From Cacajao melanocephalus (Eukaryota > Chordata > Mammalia > Primates > Pitheciidae): a stretch of 64,000 bases of DNA. The DNA lies in contig CAUYLG010004905.1 in the NCBI GenBank assembly GCA_963573385.1, positions 62,001-126,000 of the forward strand. The letters are read 5' to 3'. Positions within the stretch are counted from its first letter, which is position 1; each line of letters opens with the position of its first letter. Of the stretch, positions 47,340 through 58,075 are shown one piece after another. The position numbers and the translations under genes were made by a program. The notes under the pieces were generated by a model. It was not told the DNA's origin, did not search any database, and saw only the letters and a list, made by a program, of their open reading frames with translations.

Positions 47340-47526
47340 CTGATCACTGATTGAGGACCTAAGGTTTTATCACTCTGCTGACTACTTTATAGACACTATT
47401 TCACTTACTCTTCCAAAAATTTCTACAAAAGAAATCTTGTTGTTGCTTTATAGATGAGAAAACCGAGGTCAGAGAGCTTAAATTACTTCCCCAAAATTAG
47501 AGTGGAGTCAGGGTATATTCAACTCA
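47340..47526 (-). repeat. MIR SINE
   Basis: Complement of MIR: 'gattgaggacctaaggtttt', 'agacactatttcacttactc', 'ttgttgctttatagatgaga', 'aaaccgaggtcagagagctt', 'aaattacttccccaaaatta', 'gagtggagtcagggtatatt'. Confidence 0.8.
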
Positions 47527-47529
47527 TGT

Positions 47530-47554
47530 TTTTTTTTTTGTTTTTTTTTTTTTT
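47530..47554 (+). repeat. T-rich low-complexity run
   Basis: About 10 T, one G, then about 14 T, abutting the MIR end. Confidence 0.95.
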
Positions 47555-47799
47555 CTATTTAAAATAAAATGAGTTTAACAAATCAACCAACATGAGGTGG
47601 TTAATTTCATAATTATTTTGTTTATCTTAAAATTTAGAATTTTTTGGAAATGATTCAGATGATATGGGTCTCTTTAAAGGGTTTTTTAAGGTGAGTGTGA
47701 AATCATACTCTCTATTTCTATATCTCAGGGAATTTCTTCTAGTAGGCAAGAATAATTAAAATCATACCACTGACTTCTGAACTCATGAATTTCAGTTAC

Positions 47800-47880
47800 A
47801 GGTGGAAGGTCCTTAAAAATCATCTACTCCACCACCATTAAAGAGCTGATGCTCAAAGTGATTCCATCAGTGTGAACAAT
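47800..47880. repeat. MIR-family fragment (possible)
   Basis: 'gtggaaggtccttaaaaatc' followed by 'atctactccaccaccatt' resembles the MIR3-type segment 'ggaccttagagatcatctagtccaacc'. Short. Confidence 0.4.
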
Positions 47881-48599
47881 GGTTACTTAACAGTCAAGTC
47901 TGTAGTCCTGCCTGAGTGCTGGTTCTGGGTGCTGCTCTATTTCACATGCATGCTCATTCACACTGGAGCGGGTTATTTAAACTGTCTTTCAAGAAAGAGG
48001 TGTTTGGTCAGTACTTCTCACCAATAAAACAATGTTGTTGCTCCCTCTCATTCAAAATTACATTTACAACAACAGTGTATATGGATACTGCATTTCTTTC
48101 TTTTGTTTTCTACTTCCTCCTTAGTTCCTTCAAACCAACAAAGCTGCAAAGCATTCATCCTACAAAATAACACCAAGAAAGAAAAAAAAAATTCATTTGA
48201 GTCTCCTTGTCCACCTGTCACAGCCACAACCATGGCTCTTCCAGCCACTGTATTCAATCTGGCATCTTGTCCAAGAGTTTTGCATGGACCTGATGGATTC
48301 CCAGTATATAAGATGCTAGCCTAGGACCCTACTGAAAAACTTATTCTAGGAAATCTCCCTTCTACCCCTATTTTTCCATAAATTTTCATTCCAAAATCTA
48401 TGTAAAACCATTTATAACAGTTCTTTTTCCATACCAAAAGTGCCTCCCACAACCTACCTTTTCATACGATAGCCCTAATTCTTGTCATACAAAACCCAGA
48501 GATGCAAGACACACACTCTACCACAGTATCTCAAATAGCACTTGACGGTGTGTTGACATGCTTTGAGTACATTACTATTCATTGAGAAGTCAGGACAAT
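47881..48599. other. Unique sequence
   Basis: No gene or recognised repeat. Frames of 70-84 codons on both strands lack motifs. Confidence 0.4.
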
Positions 48600-48990
48600 T
48601 GTAAGGTCATTAGCACCAACATTGCAAAAGAAACTGAAAAGAAAGCCCACCAGGCACCCCAGCACCCTGGGGACATATATACCGTTGCCTTTGTAGACAT
48701 ACACAGAAGCAGCTCGAGGAGTCAGGGAGACAAGATACATCAAAGAGAATGAAAAGGTGAGGGCCGTCACTTGCGTAGGCAAGGGGAGAGGACGGCTGAA
48801 GAGCAGGAGGGGAACCTGGGTACTTCTGGCACTCGTTGCACTGACCCATGTTTCAATGGGCTTTTGTTCTTTTTTTCCTAGTTTCCTTTAGGCTTGCCTG
48901 GTTTCTTTGAGCATCAGAACTGTGATCCCTTACTAATTTGCTTTGCTGAAGAAAAGCTACCTGTATGATTGGAGCCAAAGCAGGAAGCCA
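48600..48990. other. GC-richer patch with splice-site-like words
   Basis: Less AT-rich than the flanks, with CpGs in 'taccgttgcc', 'gctcgagg', 'ggccgtcac', 'ttgcgtag', 'ggacggctg' and 'ctcgttg'. It contains 'gaaaaggtgaggg' (donor-like, about 48749) and a pyrimidine run ending 'ttttttcctag' (acceptor-like, about 48871-48881). The acceptor lies downstream of the donor, so they do not bound an exon together, but they could bound a roughly 130-base intron, which is short. No domain in any frame. Confidence 0.2.
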
Positions 48991-49057
48991 GATGCTAGCA
49001 CACTGCTTACACCTGTCTCCAGCCAGCCCTGCACATTTATCTGTAAAGACCTAGAAA

Positions 49058-49094
49058 TGCCACACACACACACATAGACACACACACACACAGA
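49058..49094 (+). repeat. (CA)n microsatellite
   Basis: Two CA runs separated by 'tagac': about seven and then about nine units. Confidence 0.95.
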
Positions 49095-49204
49095 AACTTT
49101 GACCATATGCTTAAATCTGCACAAATCACTACAAAACGTTTCTCCTCCTTTGTAAAAAGCCTCCTAAAGATTTGCTGAAGGACAAAAGAACACAGATATT
49201 GACC

Positions 49205-49576
49205 TGTATTAGTCCATTCTCACGCTGCTAACAAAGACATACCCAAGACTAGGTAATTTATAAAAGAAAGAGGTTTACTTGACTCACGGTTCAGCATCAC
49301 TGAGAAGGCCTCAGGAAACTTACAATCATGGCAGAAGGGGAAGCAAACATATCCTTCTTCACATGATGGCAGAGAGAAGTACTGAGCAAAAGGGAAGAAA
49401 GTCCTTTATAATACAGCAGATCTTGTGAGAACTCACTCACTATTCTGAGAACAGCATGAGAGTAACTGCCACCATGATTCTCTTACCTGCCACCATGTCC
49501 CTCCCATGACACATGGGGATTATGGGAACTGCAGTTCAAGATGAGATTTGGGTGGGGACACAGCCAAATCATATCA
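49205..49576 (-). mobile_element. Solo LTR, MaLR (THE1/MST group)
   Basis: Complete antisense LTR of about 372 bases. It begins 'tgtattagtccattctcacg', passes 'actaggtaatttataaaaga', 'cttacaatcatggcagaagg' and 'tgagatttgggtggggacac', and ends 'gccaaatcatatca'. It has TG...CA ends in either orientation. A 4-base direct repeat 'gacc' abuts both ends (49201-49204, 49577-49580). With no interior or partner LTR adjacent, it is a solo LTR left by recombination. Confidence 0.93.
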
Positions 49577-49591
49577 GACCCCATTACCCCT

Positions 49592-49634
49592 ATATTAAAT
49601 ATATATATATATTTTTTTTTTAAATATATATTTT
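49592..49634 (+). repeat. AT-rich low complexity
   Basis: (AT)n, then a T run and (TA)n, beginning 16 bases after the LTR. Confidence 0.9.
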
Positions 49635-51174
49635 ACCTATAATATGTACATCCACATAAGTCTTTCAAATAATTATGATATGAGGGCACATTTTTAGATG
49701 CCAGAAAACAATACTGCAGTTCAAACCATCACCTAAGAAAACCCCAAAACAACAAAAGTAAATTTTCACCCTAGTCTCCAGACAATTTAGACTGCCTCCC
49801 AAACAAAAGCCAGCAAGATAATTCATCTAATTCTTCTTCATGTTAGAAGACAAGGTAGAATACTGCTCTAAAAATTGCAAGAATATGAACATAGAGAAGT
49901 TCCACTTATGCATTTTCAGCACTGTTCTTAGAGCACCTGAGGTTTTCCCTAGTATGAGCAAGATCAATCCCAGGGCTGCAGGGGAGCCTCCCTCTGGGTT
50001 TTACGTTGGTCATTTTATTCATAATGAACTGGGGTCCATATTTTCAGCTTTCTAACCTGTCAGTTTTGGATGTAAAAAATGTAGTTCCTTCTCTCAAATG
50101 AGCAAACAAAGAAAAAAAAAACCCGCAATCCTCTGAGTCTTCCAATGTTTTGGCTTTGTTGTTGTTGTTGTTGTCATTGTTACGAGGAATCAATAGAAGA
50201 AAGGGGACCCTAGAAGTTTCTAAACATTCTGGCAAACAGCAGGACAGTCACGGGCTGGACTGTTTTCAGAATGTTTTTTGGATGATTATGTACAGTAAGC
50301 TAACGATTACATTTTTTCCAGGAGTAAAAAGACATAGATTAACAGGAAAAATATTCTCCTAGACCATTCTTCTGTTGTTATTTTAAACAAGATGTAATGC
50401 TCCAAAATGAGCAATGCCTGGAGACTGATATTCAGGTTTGGTAATTCCTGTTGATTTTAAGACTCAGGAACACAAACTAAGACAATGGGGTTTTTCAATT
50501 GATTTTGAAATGTGCAAGTGTAATAAAAGGAATAAATGAAAATGCATAATAAGCAACAAACTTTAGGAATCTGAAACAGAAAGGAAAACATCAGTTTCAT
50601 GATTAGTTGGTTTAAAGCTGTAATTGTTCCAGGAAACAGTGGAATCCTAGATCTGCCCTTCTGAGAGTAAACTACATTGTCTTACTTAAAAGACTCTGAA
50701 TATTTTGTAGCCCTCAATGTTGATTTCAAGACAGTACCCAAATTCTGCCTCCCAATATCTTAGATAATACTAATATTTTTATAGCTAATAATGTCTAATA
50801 TTGAGTTATGTTGAATAAGTCCTTATATAAAAATTAGAAAACCTTCAGTAATATTCTAGAATAATGAGGGAAAAAAAATTAAAAGCTTCAGGGCATGACT
50901 CATGAAAGAATATTTCCCTTGACATCATTATACTGTAACACAGTATATTTACCTTGCAATAAGATGTTTTAATTCCTTCAACTTACTTGAATTAAACATA
51001 TTGTATGCACTGTACTATTTTAGATACTACACATTGTGCAAAAGAATTATGAAACATAACACCCGCTCTCAAGTAACCGACCCTCTGCTCTGTTGAGAAA
51101 AATCATATATAGGAAGCATTTGATATCAACAGCCTAAATCTTAGATTGTCTGTAATGTACTATAAAAATTTTTA
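49635..51174. other. Unique sequence
   Basis: No gene. Contains an A run at about 50112-50121 and a (GTT)n run at about 50157-50173. Frames of 60-71 codons lack motifs. Confidence 0.4.
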
Positions 51175-51315
51175 AATGGGAGTCAGAAGCTAAAGTTTGC
51201 TAGTTCTAGCTCTACTACTAACTCTGTAATTAATGTACATTCTTTTGGACTCAGTTTAATTATTGGTAAAATGAAGAAGGTGGATTTTAATGATACCTAA
51301 GTGTCCTTCCAGGAA
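51175..51315 (+). repeat. MIR SINE
   Basis: 'gggagtcagaagctaaagtt', 'agctctactactaactctgt', 'tggactcagtttaattattg', 'gtaaaatgaagaaggtggat' and 'gtgtccttccaggaatcac' follow the MIR core and 3' consensus in sense orientation. Confidence 0.75.
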
Positions 51316-52132
51316 TCACATTTTTAAAATGCTGGAAAAAAAAAGTATGTAAAAATTTGCATAAAGAGGAGAAAAAGATAAATTTCAAAAAAGAGGATAT
51401 CAACTTGGGCTGGAATGCTGGGGAGGTCTTCATGGAACAAGTGAGGCAATATGACTTCTTGGAACAGTGGAGTTAATATTGCTGCATCCTTTTTCACTGA
51501 CTCACTGACCATGTGCCCCTGTAGCAAGCAAAGTAGCTGCTGAAATAGATGGATAGTTGAAGGTGTTTCTGAAAGTTTAAGGCGGAAGTAATTAGAGATG
51601 AAAGGTTTTCATGTTTTTAAAAAAGGCGTTTATCTTAGTACTTTGCTTTATTTCCGTGACATCATCAAAAGGTGTGTGTAAAATCTGACAATGTTAGGTA
51701 AAGATAGGCTGAGAGGCAACATGTAGAAAAAATGTCAAGGCAGAAACACATTTATACTACCAAAATCTATTGTTATTATAAAGTTCATTCATGTGTGTTC
51801 TCCTTTCTTTAAGCCTCTTCTTATCCTTTTTATTTAACATTTTAAGTTTTTGTTTTGTTTTGTTTTTTTTGTAATGAGTTCCCCAATATTATTCCCACTA
51901 TATATGTGTAATGTCTTGGAAAATTTCTACAACAGTCTAACCATCAAAACACTGTACGATAAACTACCATCCAAAATGGATGAAGGGTTATATATACTAG
52001 TGGACGGGTAGATCTAACAATGTATTTCTTTGCTCAAAAAAATAGCCTAAATACTAAGAAACTTTGACAAAGTAGCCAAATCCACCAACAAGTGTGACTG
52101 TTGCCAAGACACTTCGTACTTTCTTGGGCAAG
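51316..52132. other. Unique sequence
   Basis: No gene. A T/G-rich run lies at about 51847-51871. Confidence 0.4.
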
Positions 52133-52227
52133 TCATGTTGGCCAGGCTGGTCTGGAACTCCTGACCTCAGGTGATCCACCTGCCTCCCAAAGTGCTGGGA
52201 TTACAAGCATGAGCCACTGCACCTGGA
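52133..52227 (-). repeat. Alu fragment (5' part only)
   Basis: Antisense Alu left-arm segment of about 95 bases: 'catgttggccaggctggtct', 'ctgacctcaggtgatccacc', 'tcccaaagtgctgggattac', 'atgagccactgcacctgg'. It starts abruptly with no T-rich head, so the Alu 3' part was lost. Confidence 0.93.
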
Positions 52228-53005
52228 TCAAGTAGTTCTTTTTTCTCTCTTATAGAAAGAAGCCAAATGCTGTATGTTTAAGGCAATCATTTGCATAAAG
52301 AAAACATTAGTCAAAGAGGAATGAGACAAATGCCTAATGTGTTTTCTTGGTTGAAAATAATAATACGGTGGGAAATACACTGAACCATATGTGACTCATA
52401 TATTTCAACATCTTGCAAAATCAGCTACTCTTTCCACGCACAAATGTGCTACAGCTGATTTTACAAAATAGGCAGCAATGTTTGTCCAAGTACCTGATTC
52501 AGCAGCTGCCCACGTTTTTTATTATGAAAAATGAGGATTAATTGATGAGAAGGTTGACCTTCCTTCTAAAGAATCACACTTTTAAAATTTAACATCTTTG
52601 TTTGGATTGGCGACTCAGTATTGCTGAACTTAAATGTTGGTATTTTCAAGTTAAAGAGTAGATGGAGAAGGTAAAGTACATGAATTTAAACAACAACAAA
52701 AAATGAATCATCTAGCTAATTCTTTACTGCTTTTTATAGCTGCTGTTTACTGTTCTGTTTTCAGCAATAAATTGCAAAATAATTTCAGCCAACTACACAT
52801 GTTTGATTTGAAAGTTATTTGACCTTATTTGTTTTGCCTCATTGAGGAAAACTAGATACTTTCTATGACAATGATTTGGAAAACAGATAAAATTATTCTA
52901 TAAACAACTATTGATGTATTTTAAATCCAATGGATATGTTCTAGGGACTGAAAGGAAGACAGAGATTAATTAGATTTGAATCTCATTTTGAAGGAAATAT
53001 TGGAC
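52228..53005. other. Unique AT-rich sequence
   Basis: Nothing recognisable. Confidence 0.4.
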
Positions 53006-53009
53006 ATCA

Positions 53010-53165
53010 GGAGAAAAGGACATATATTCAAATCACGATTGTTTCTGCAAATAAATTGCATTGTCAGTTTAGGCAACTCAATTCAATTCTGTGATCCTTG
53101 ATTTCTCTACATATGAAATGCTTTAAGAGTCCTTACAGTTTGCAAATCCTATGATTCTGTGATTT
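53010..53165 (+). repeat. MIR-family SINE (probable)
   Basis: 'tattcaaatcacgattgttt', 'cagtttaggcaactcaattc', 'gtgatccttgatttctctac', 'atatgaaatgc' and 'ccttacagtttgcaaatcct' follow the decayed MIR order in sense orientation. Confidence 0.5.
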
Positions 53166-53183
53166 TTTTGAATCTCATAAATG

Positions 53184-53186
<3 letters not shown>

Positions 53187-53237
<51 letters not shown>

Positions 53238-53240
53238 TAT
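53187..53240 (+). repeat. Compound microsatellite (AT)n(AC)n
   Basis: About 15 AT units pass directly into about 10 AC units. The old L1 segment that follows normally carries a short TA/CA stretch here, so the microsatellite may have grown from it. Confidence 0.97.
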
Positions 53241-53264
53241 TTGCTTTCTTAAACTTTGTGTTAA

Positions 53265-53414
53265 AACAGTTATCAAATATACAGAATAATACAGGGGATA
53301 AGATGATGAATAGCATGTATCTCATAAGCTAGATGTACTACCTATTGTTTCTTTTCCTGAAACATTTTTGTGTGACAGACATGACAGTTCACTTCTAAAT
53401 ACTTCATTATGCAA
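53265..53414. repeat. Old L1 (L1M-type) fragment
   Basis: 'tatacagaataatacagggg' and then 'gtgacagacatgacagttca' with 'cttctaaatacttcattatg' match a recurrent old L1 3' UTR stretch. It is cut at 53414 by the MaLR provirus. Confidence 0.5.
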
Positions 53415-53776
53415 TGTGGATTACTCCATTTTCACATGCTATGAAGAACTATCTTAGACTGGGTAATTTATGAATAAAAGAGGTTTAATTGACTCACAGT
53501 TCTGCATGGCTAAGAAGGCCTTAGGAAACTTACAATCATGGTGGAAGGTAAGGAGGAAGCAGGCACCTACTTCACAAGGTGGCTGGAGAGAGAGAGCAGG
53601 GGAAACCGACCATTTTAAACCATCAAATCTCATGAGAACTTCCTCACTATCATGAGAACAGCATGGGGGAAACCATCTCTATAATCCAATCACCTCCCAC
53701 CAGGTCCCTCCCTTGACATGCGGGGATTACAATTAGAGATTAAATTTAGGCAGGGACACAGAGCCAAACCATATCA
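53415..53776 (-). mobile_element. MaLR provirus, 3' LTR
   Basis: Left-hand LTR of a minus-strand MaLR (MST/THE1 group), about 362 bases: 'gactgggtaatttatgaata', 'gaaacttacaatcatggtgg', 'catgagaacagcatggggga', 'caatcacctcccaccaggtc', ending 'gccaaaccatatca'. Its partner is at 55373-55736. Confidence 0.93.
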
Positions 53777-55372
53777 TTCTACACTGGCCCCTCCCAAGTC
53801 TCATGTGTTTTTCACATTTTAAAACCAATTATGCCTTTTCGACAGTCTCCCAAAGTCTTAACTCATTCCGTCATTAACTCAGAAGTCCAAATACAAAGTC
53901 TCATCTGAGACAAGGTAAGTCTCTTCCACATATGAGCCAGTAAAATAAAAAACAAGTTAGTTACTTCCAAGAAACAATGGAGGTACAAGCATTGGGTAAA
54001 TATTGCCATTCCAAATGGGAGAAATTAACCAAAACAATGAGACCATAGGCCCCATGAAAGTTCAAAACCCAGTAAAAATGCAATCATTACAGCTTAAAAC
54101 TCCAAAATGATTCCCTTTGACTCCATGTCTTATATTCAGGACATGCTGATGCAAAGGTGGGTTCCCAAGGCCTTGGGCAGCCCCACTCCTGTGGCTCTTC
54201 AGGGCACAGCCCCCAGGACTACGTTCATGGGCTGGCACTAAGTGCCTGTGGCTTTTCCAGATGTACAGTGCAAGCTTTTGGTGGATCTACCATTCTGGGG
54301 TCTGGAGGACAGTGACCTCTTCTCACAGTTCCATTAGGTGGTGCTCCAGAAGGGACTCTGTGTGGGGGCTTCAACCCCACATTTTCCTTCCACACTGCCC
54401 TAGTGGAGGTTCTCCATAAGAGTTCTGCCCCTGCAGCTGTCTTCTGCCATCCAGGCATTTCCGTACATCCTCTGAAATTTAGGCAGAGCCTTCCAAGCCC
54501 CAACTCTTGAACTCGGGGCATCCACAGGCCCAATACTACATGGAAGCCAACAAGGCTTGAGGCTGGCACCCTTTGAAATAACAACAGAACTGTATGTTTG
54601 CCCCTTTTATCCACAGCCGGAACTGGAGTGCCTGGGACACAGGGCACCAAGTCCAAAGAGCAGCTGGGCCCTGGAATCAGCCCACAAAGCCATTTTTTTC
54701 TCCTAGACCTCCAGTCCTATGATGGTAGGAGCTGCTGCAGAGATCACTTACATGTCCTGTGGACATTTTCATCATTGTCTTGGCTATTAACATTTGGCTC
54801 CTCATTAGTTACGAAAATTTCTGCAGCTGGCTTGAATTTCTCCCTAGAAAAATGGGTTTTGATTTTCTACCACATGATCAGACTCCAAATTCTCCAAACT
54901 TTTATTCTCTGCTTCCCTTTTAAATGTAAGTTCCAACTTAGAATCATCTCTTTGTGAACACATATGACTAAACAATTTCAGAATCAGCCAGGTTACATCT
55001 TGAATGATTTGCTGCTTAGAAATTTCTTCCATCAGATACCCTAAATCATTTCTCTCAAGTTCAAAGTTCTGCAGATCTCTAGGTCAGGTTCAAAATTTTG
55101 CTAGGCTCATTGCTAAATCATAGCATGAATGACCTTTACTCTAGTTCCCAAGAAGTTCCTCATCTCCATCTGAGACCATCTCCGCCTGGACTTCATTGTC
55201 CATATCACTATCAGCATTTTGGTCACAACCATTCAACAAATCTCTAGGAAGTTCCAAACTTCCCTACATCATTCTCTCTTTTTCTGAGCCCTCCAAATTA
55301 TTACCAAACTCTGCCTATTACCCAGTTCCAAAGTTGCTTCCACATTTTCAGGTTATCTCAGTACCAATTTCC
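53777..55372 (-). mobile_element. MaLR provirus interior
   Basis: About 1.6 kb between two matching LTRs. Next to the 3' LTR the minus strand carries a purine tract (complement of 'ggcccctcccaa', 53787-53798), placed where a polypurine tract should be. The interior shows known MaLR wording ('ccttgggcagccccactcct', 'ccattctggggtctggagga'). A 143-codon minus frame (54225-54656) shows no gag, protease or polymerase motif. MaLRs are nonautonomous and no replication gene is present. Confidence 0.88.
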
Positions 55373-55736
55373 TATATTGGTCCATTTTCACACTTCTATA
55401 AAGAACTGCCTAAGACTAGTTAATTTAGAAAGGAAAGAGGTTTATTTGACTTACAGTTCTGCATGGCTGGGAAGGCCTCAGGAAACTTACAATCATGGTG
55501 GAAGGCAAAAGGGAAGCAGGTGCCTTCTTCACAAGGTGGCTGGAAGAGAGAGAGTGCAGGGGACACTGCCAGTTTTAAATAATCAGATCTCATGAGAACG
55601 TCCTCACTATCATGAGAACAGCATGCGGCAAACCATTCCTATGATCCAATCACCTCCCACCAGGTTTCTCCCTTGACATGTGAGGATTACAATTCAAGAT
55701 GAGACTTGGGTGGGGACACATAGTCAAATCATATGT
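55373..55736 (-). mobile_element. MaLR provirus, 5' LTR
   Basis: Right-hand LTR, about 364 bases, from 'tatattggtccattttcac' to 'gtcaaatcatatgt', collinear with the left LTR and clearly diverged from it. A clean 5-base target duplication was not found: only 'aatg' is shared near the two outer edges (53413-53416, 55737-55740), and one end has lost the canonical CA. Confidence 0.93.
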
Positions 55737-56459
55737 AATGGCATCACAAATCCATCGTCACACCTCACAAAATTAATAAAGATTTCTTAATACCAGCTGA
55801 TGGTGAGTCCATGTTAACAACTACTTAAATGTCCCCAGATATCTTTTACGGAAGCATCCAATCACTGTTTAGTCATTGCATTTTGGCATTATATCTTTTT
55901 CACTCTAGACTGGTTTTTCATTCTCTCTCATCTTGTATTCTGAATGTCATGGTTTATTTTTTCATGGCACTGATATGTTCAAGACATGGATCTCTTGTGC
56001 TATAGAATGTCTCATATGAATTTAACCTATCATTTCTTTTTTAAATGTTTTACTTCTTTCTCTAATCTTTTCTATTAATATTGTTCAGAGAAGTAGGTTT
56101 TTGGAATGTTTGATGGAAAATAGCATTTAATCATGTGGATGTTAATAGGCTTTGGCAAATGAATACTGGGTTCAGGATTACTATAGTTTAAATTCAGATA
56201 TATTTGAATCCCCCAAGCATGAATTAAAATACTGAAAAGGTTATACTACGACTTCAGTTATATGTGATTGAAAATTGAGCTTCCTTCCTTTAAAACAGCA
56301 CTATATGATTTGATTGATATCTTCAGTGTGTAAAGTCACAGAAATATGAAGCCAATTTATATGGAGTCACCATATTCCTGTTTAATTTCTACCTCCTCCT
56401 TCTACAATCATAGCAGACTCTGTCAGTGTCTTCTCCCAGCCCTCTGAGCTTTCAGTGCA
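55737..56459. other. Unique AT-rich sequence
   Basis: No gene or recognised repeat. Confidence 0.4.
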
Positions 56460-56680
56460 CCATGCACAGTTTTGCGCCATTTACCAGAATTTTCCCCACG
56501 TGATTAAGGTGTTGTCACCCACTGTGGTAGCTGATTTAATGAGGTCCCCTTATTGGCAAGCTTTACTTCCCTGTATGATTTCCACACCTCCGTACCAGTG
56601 TTCTCACTCTTTCCCAAATAAACTATTTGGACTCAAATCCTTGTCTCAAATTGTGCTTCTTGAAAAACCCATCTAAGACA
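56460..56680 (+). mobile_element. ERVL-type LTR 3' part (probable)
   Basis: 'cactctttcccaaataaact' (AATAAA polyadenylation signal at about 56617), 'ttggactcaaatccttgtct' and the end 'cccatctaagaca' match the R-U5 end of an old LTR type. No partner LTR seen. Family not assigned. Confidence 0.5.
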
Positions 56681-56971
56681 ACCATCTCTGTTCCAGACAC
56701 AGTGACTGTTGGCACAAATCTGGAAGATTAAGATCTGTGTCATCTTTGTATTTGCTCATATCCAAGTCAATCTGCAAAGAACACAGTCTCATCCCCCCCT
56801 CTTCTCTTCTCTCTCTGGCTGACAGATATTCATCTTCGTTTTTAACATTTAGTTTTTTATATATTATATATGTATATAAAGAATAATTCCGCAAAGCTGG
56901 TTAAAAAATTAGTTCACCTTCACTTTTCCAATCTCCTGCTTTTTAGAAGCAACTATTTTTGATGTTTGTTC

Positions 56972-57275
56972 TGTTTTTTTTGTTGTTGTTTGTTTGTTTT
57001 GTTTTGTTTTTGAGACAGAGTCTCACTCTGTCACCCAGTCTGGATTGCAGTGGTGCAACCTTGGCCTCCTAGGTTCAAGCAATTCTCCTGCCTTAGCCTC
57101 CCAAGTAGTTGGAATGACAGGTGTGTGCCACCATACCTGGATAATTTTTGTATTTTTAGTAGAAGCAGAGTTTCACCATGTTGGTCAGGCTGGTCTTAAA
57201 CTCCTGACCTTGTGACCCACCTGCCTCAGCCTCCCAAAGTGCTGGGATTACAGGCGTAAGCCACTGCGCCTGGCC
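56972..57275 (-). repeat. Alu SINE, full length with internal deletion
   Basis: Antisense Alu with a (G)TTT-rich head, 'gagacagagtctcactctgt', 'attctcctgccttagcctcc', 'ttggtcaggctggtcttaaa', and left-arm end 'ccactgcgcctggcc'. About 16 bases normally following 'accttgg' ('ctcactgcaacct...') are missing near 57063. The 73-codon frame over it is Alu translation. Confidence 0.96.
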
Positions 57276-57644
57276 AATAACTTTTAATCCTATGATTATA
57301 CTGCTGTTTCTTGATTATTCAGTTTTGGCCATTGTCTCTTCAGTTTTCAAAATGGAAGAAGATTATTTAGTTTCATTCACTGGCATTAATACCACACAGA
57401 AGCACAAACATTTCTGTTTGCAATTCTTCTAACATAATTATAGCATAATTTGGTTAAATAAATATATTGTTCATGTTAGTTAAACTATATAAACAATACT
57501 AAGAGCAAACCTGTATTATGAGTATTTTTCTTTTTTCTACAAAGTTTGGTTTTCTTTGAAATTGAAAATTATCCCATATTTTTAAAAATTTGGTTTTATT
57601 CAATCAAAAACTTTTCTGAATAAAAAACCGCTAAGAGAATAAAA
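57276..57644. other. Unique AT-rich sequence
   Basis: Nothing recognisable. Confidence 0.4.
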
Positions 57645-58075
57645 ATACATGCTGTAAGCTGGAAGAAAATGTTAGCAAAACACATATTTGATAAAGGATA
57701 TTGTACTGGCATCCAAAATACACACACAAACGAACTTTTTGAAACTCAAAAATAAGAATACGATAACACAGTTAACAAAGGGATAAAAACCTGAACAGAT
57801 GCCTCACCAAAGAAGATACACACCTATGGCAAATACTCATTTGAAGAGAAGCTTAACATAGTATGTTATGAGGGAATTGGGAGTTAAAACGGCAACAAGA
57901 TGCCACTACATATGTAGTAGAATTACTAAAGTTCAAACATTCACAACATCCAATGCTAGCAGGGTTGTGGAGCGGCAGGAAGTCTCATTCATTATTGGTA
58001 GAAATGCAAAATAGTATGGTTTGCAGTTTCTTACAAAACTAAACATACTCTAACCATATAAAAAATTGGTTAATT
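57645..58075 (+). pseudogene. Old LINE-1 ORF2 3'-end fragment
   Basis: Sense L1M coding DNA: 'ctggaagaaaatgttagcaa', 'tttgataaaggatattgtac', 'acctgaacagatgcctcacc', 'aaagaagatacacacctatg', 'caagatgccactacatatgt', 'agggttgtggagcggcagga', 'gtttcttacaaaactaaaca'. These correspond to the C-terminal part of L1 ORF2 protein. The frame is broken by stops and indels. Confidence 0.85.

Noticed and set aside
54225..54656. 143-codon minus frame as a retroviral gene
   Set aside because: It lies in a MaLR interior and shows no gag, protease or polymerase motif. MaLRs are nonautonomous.
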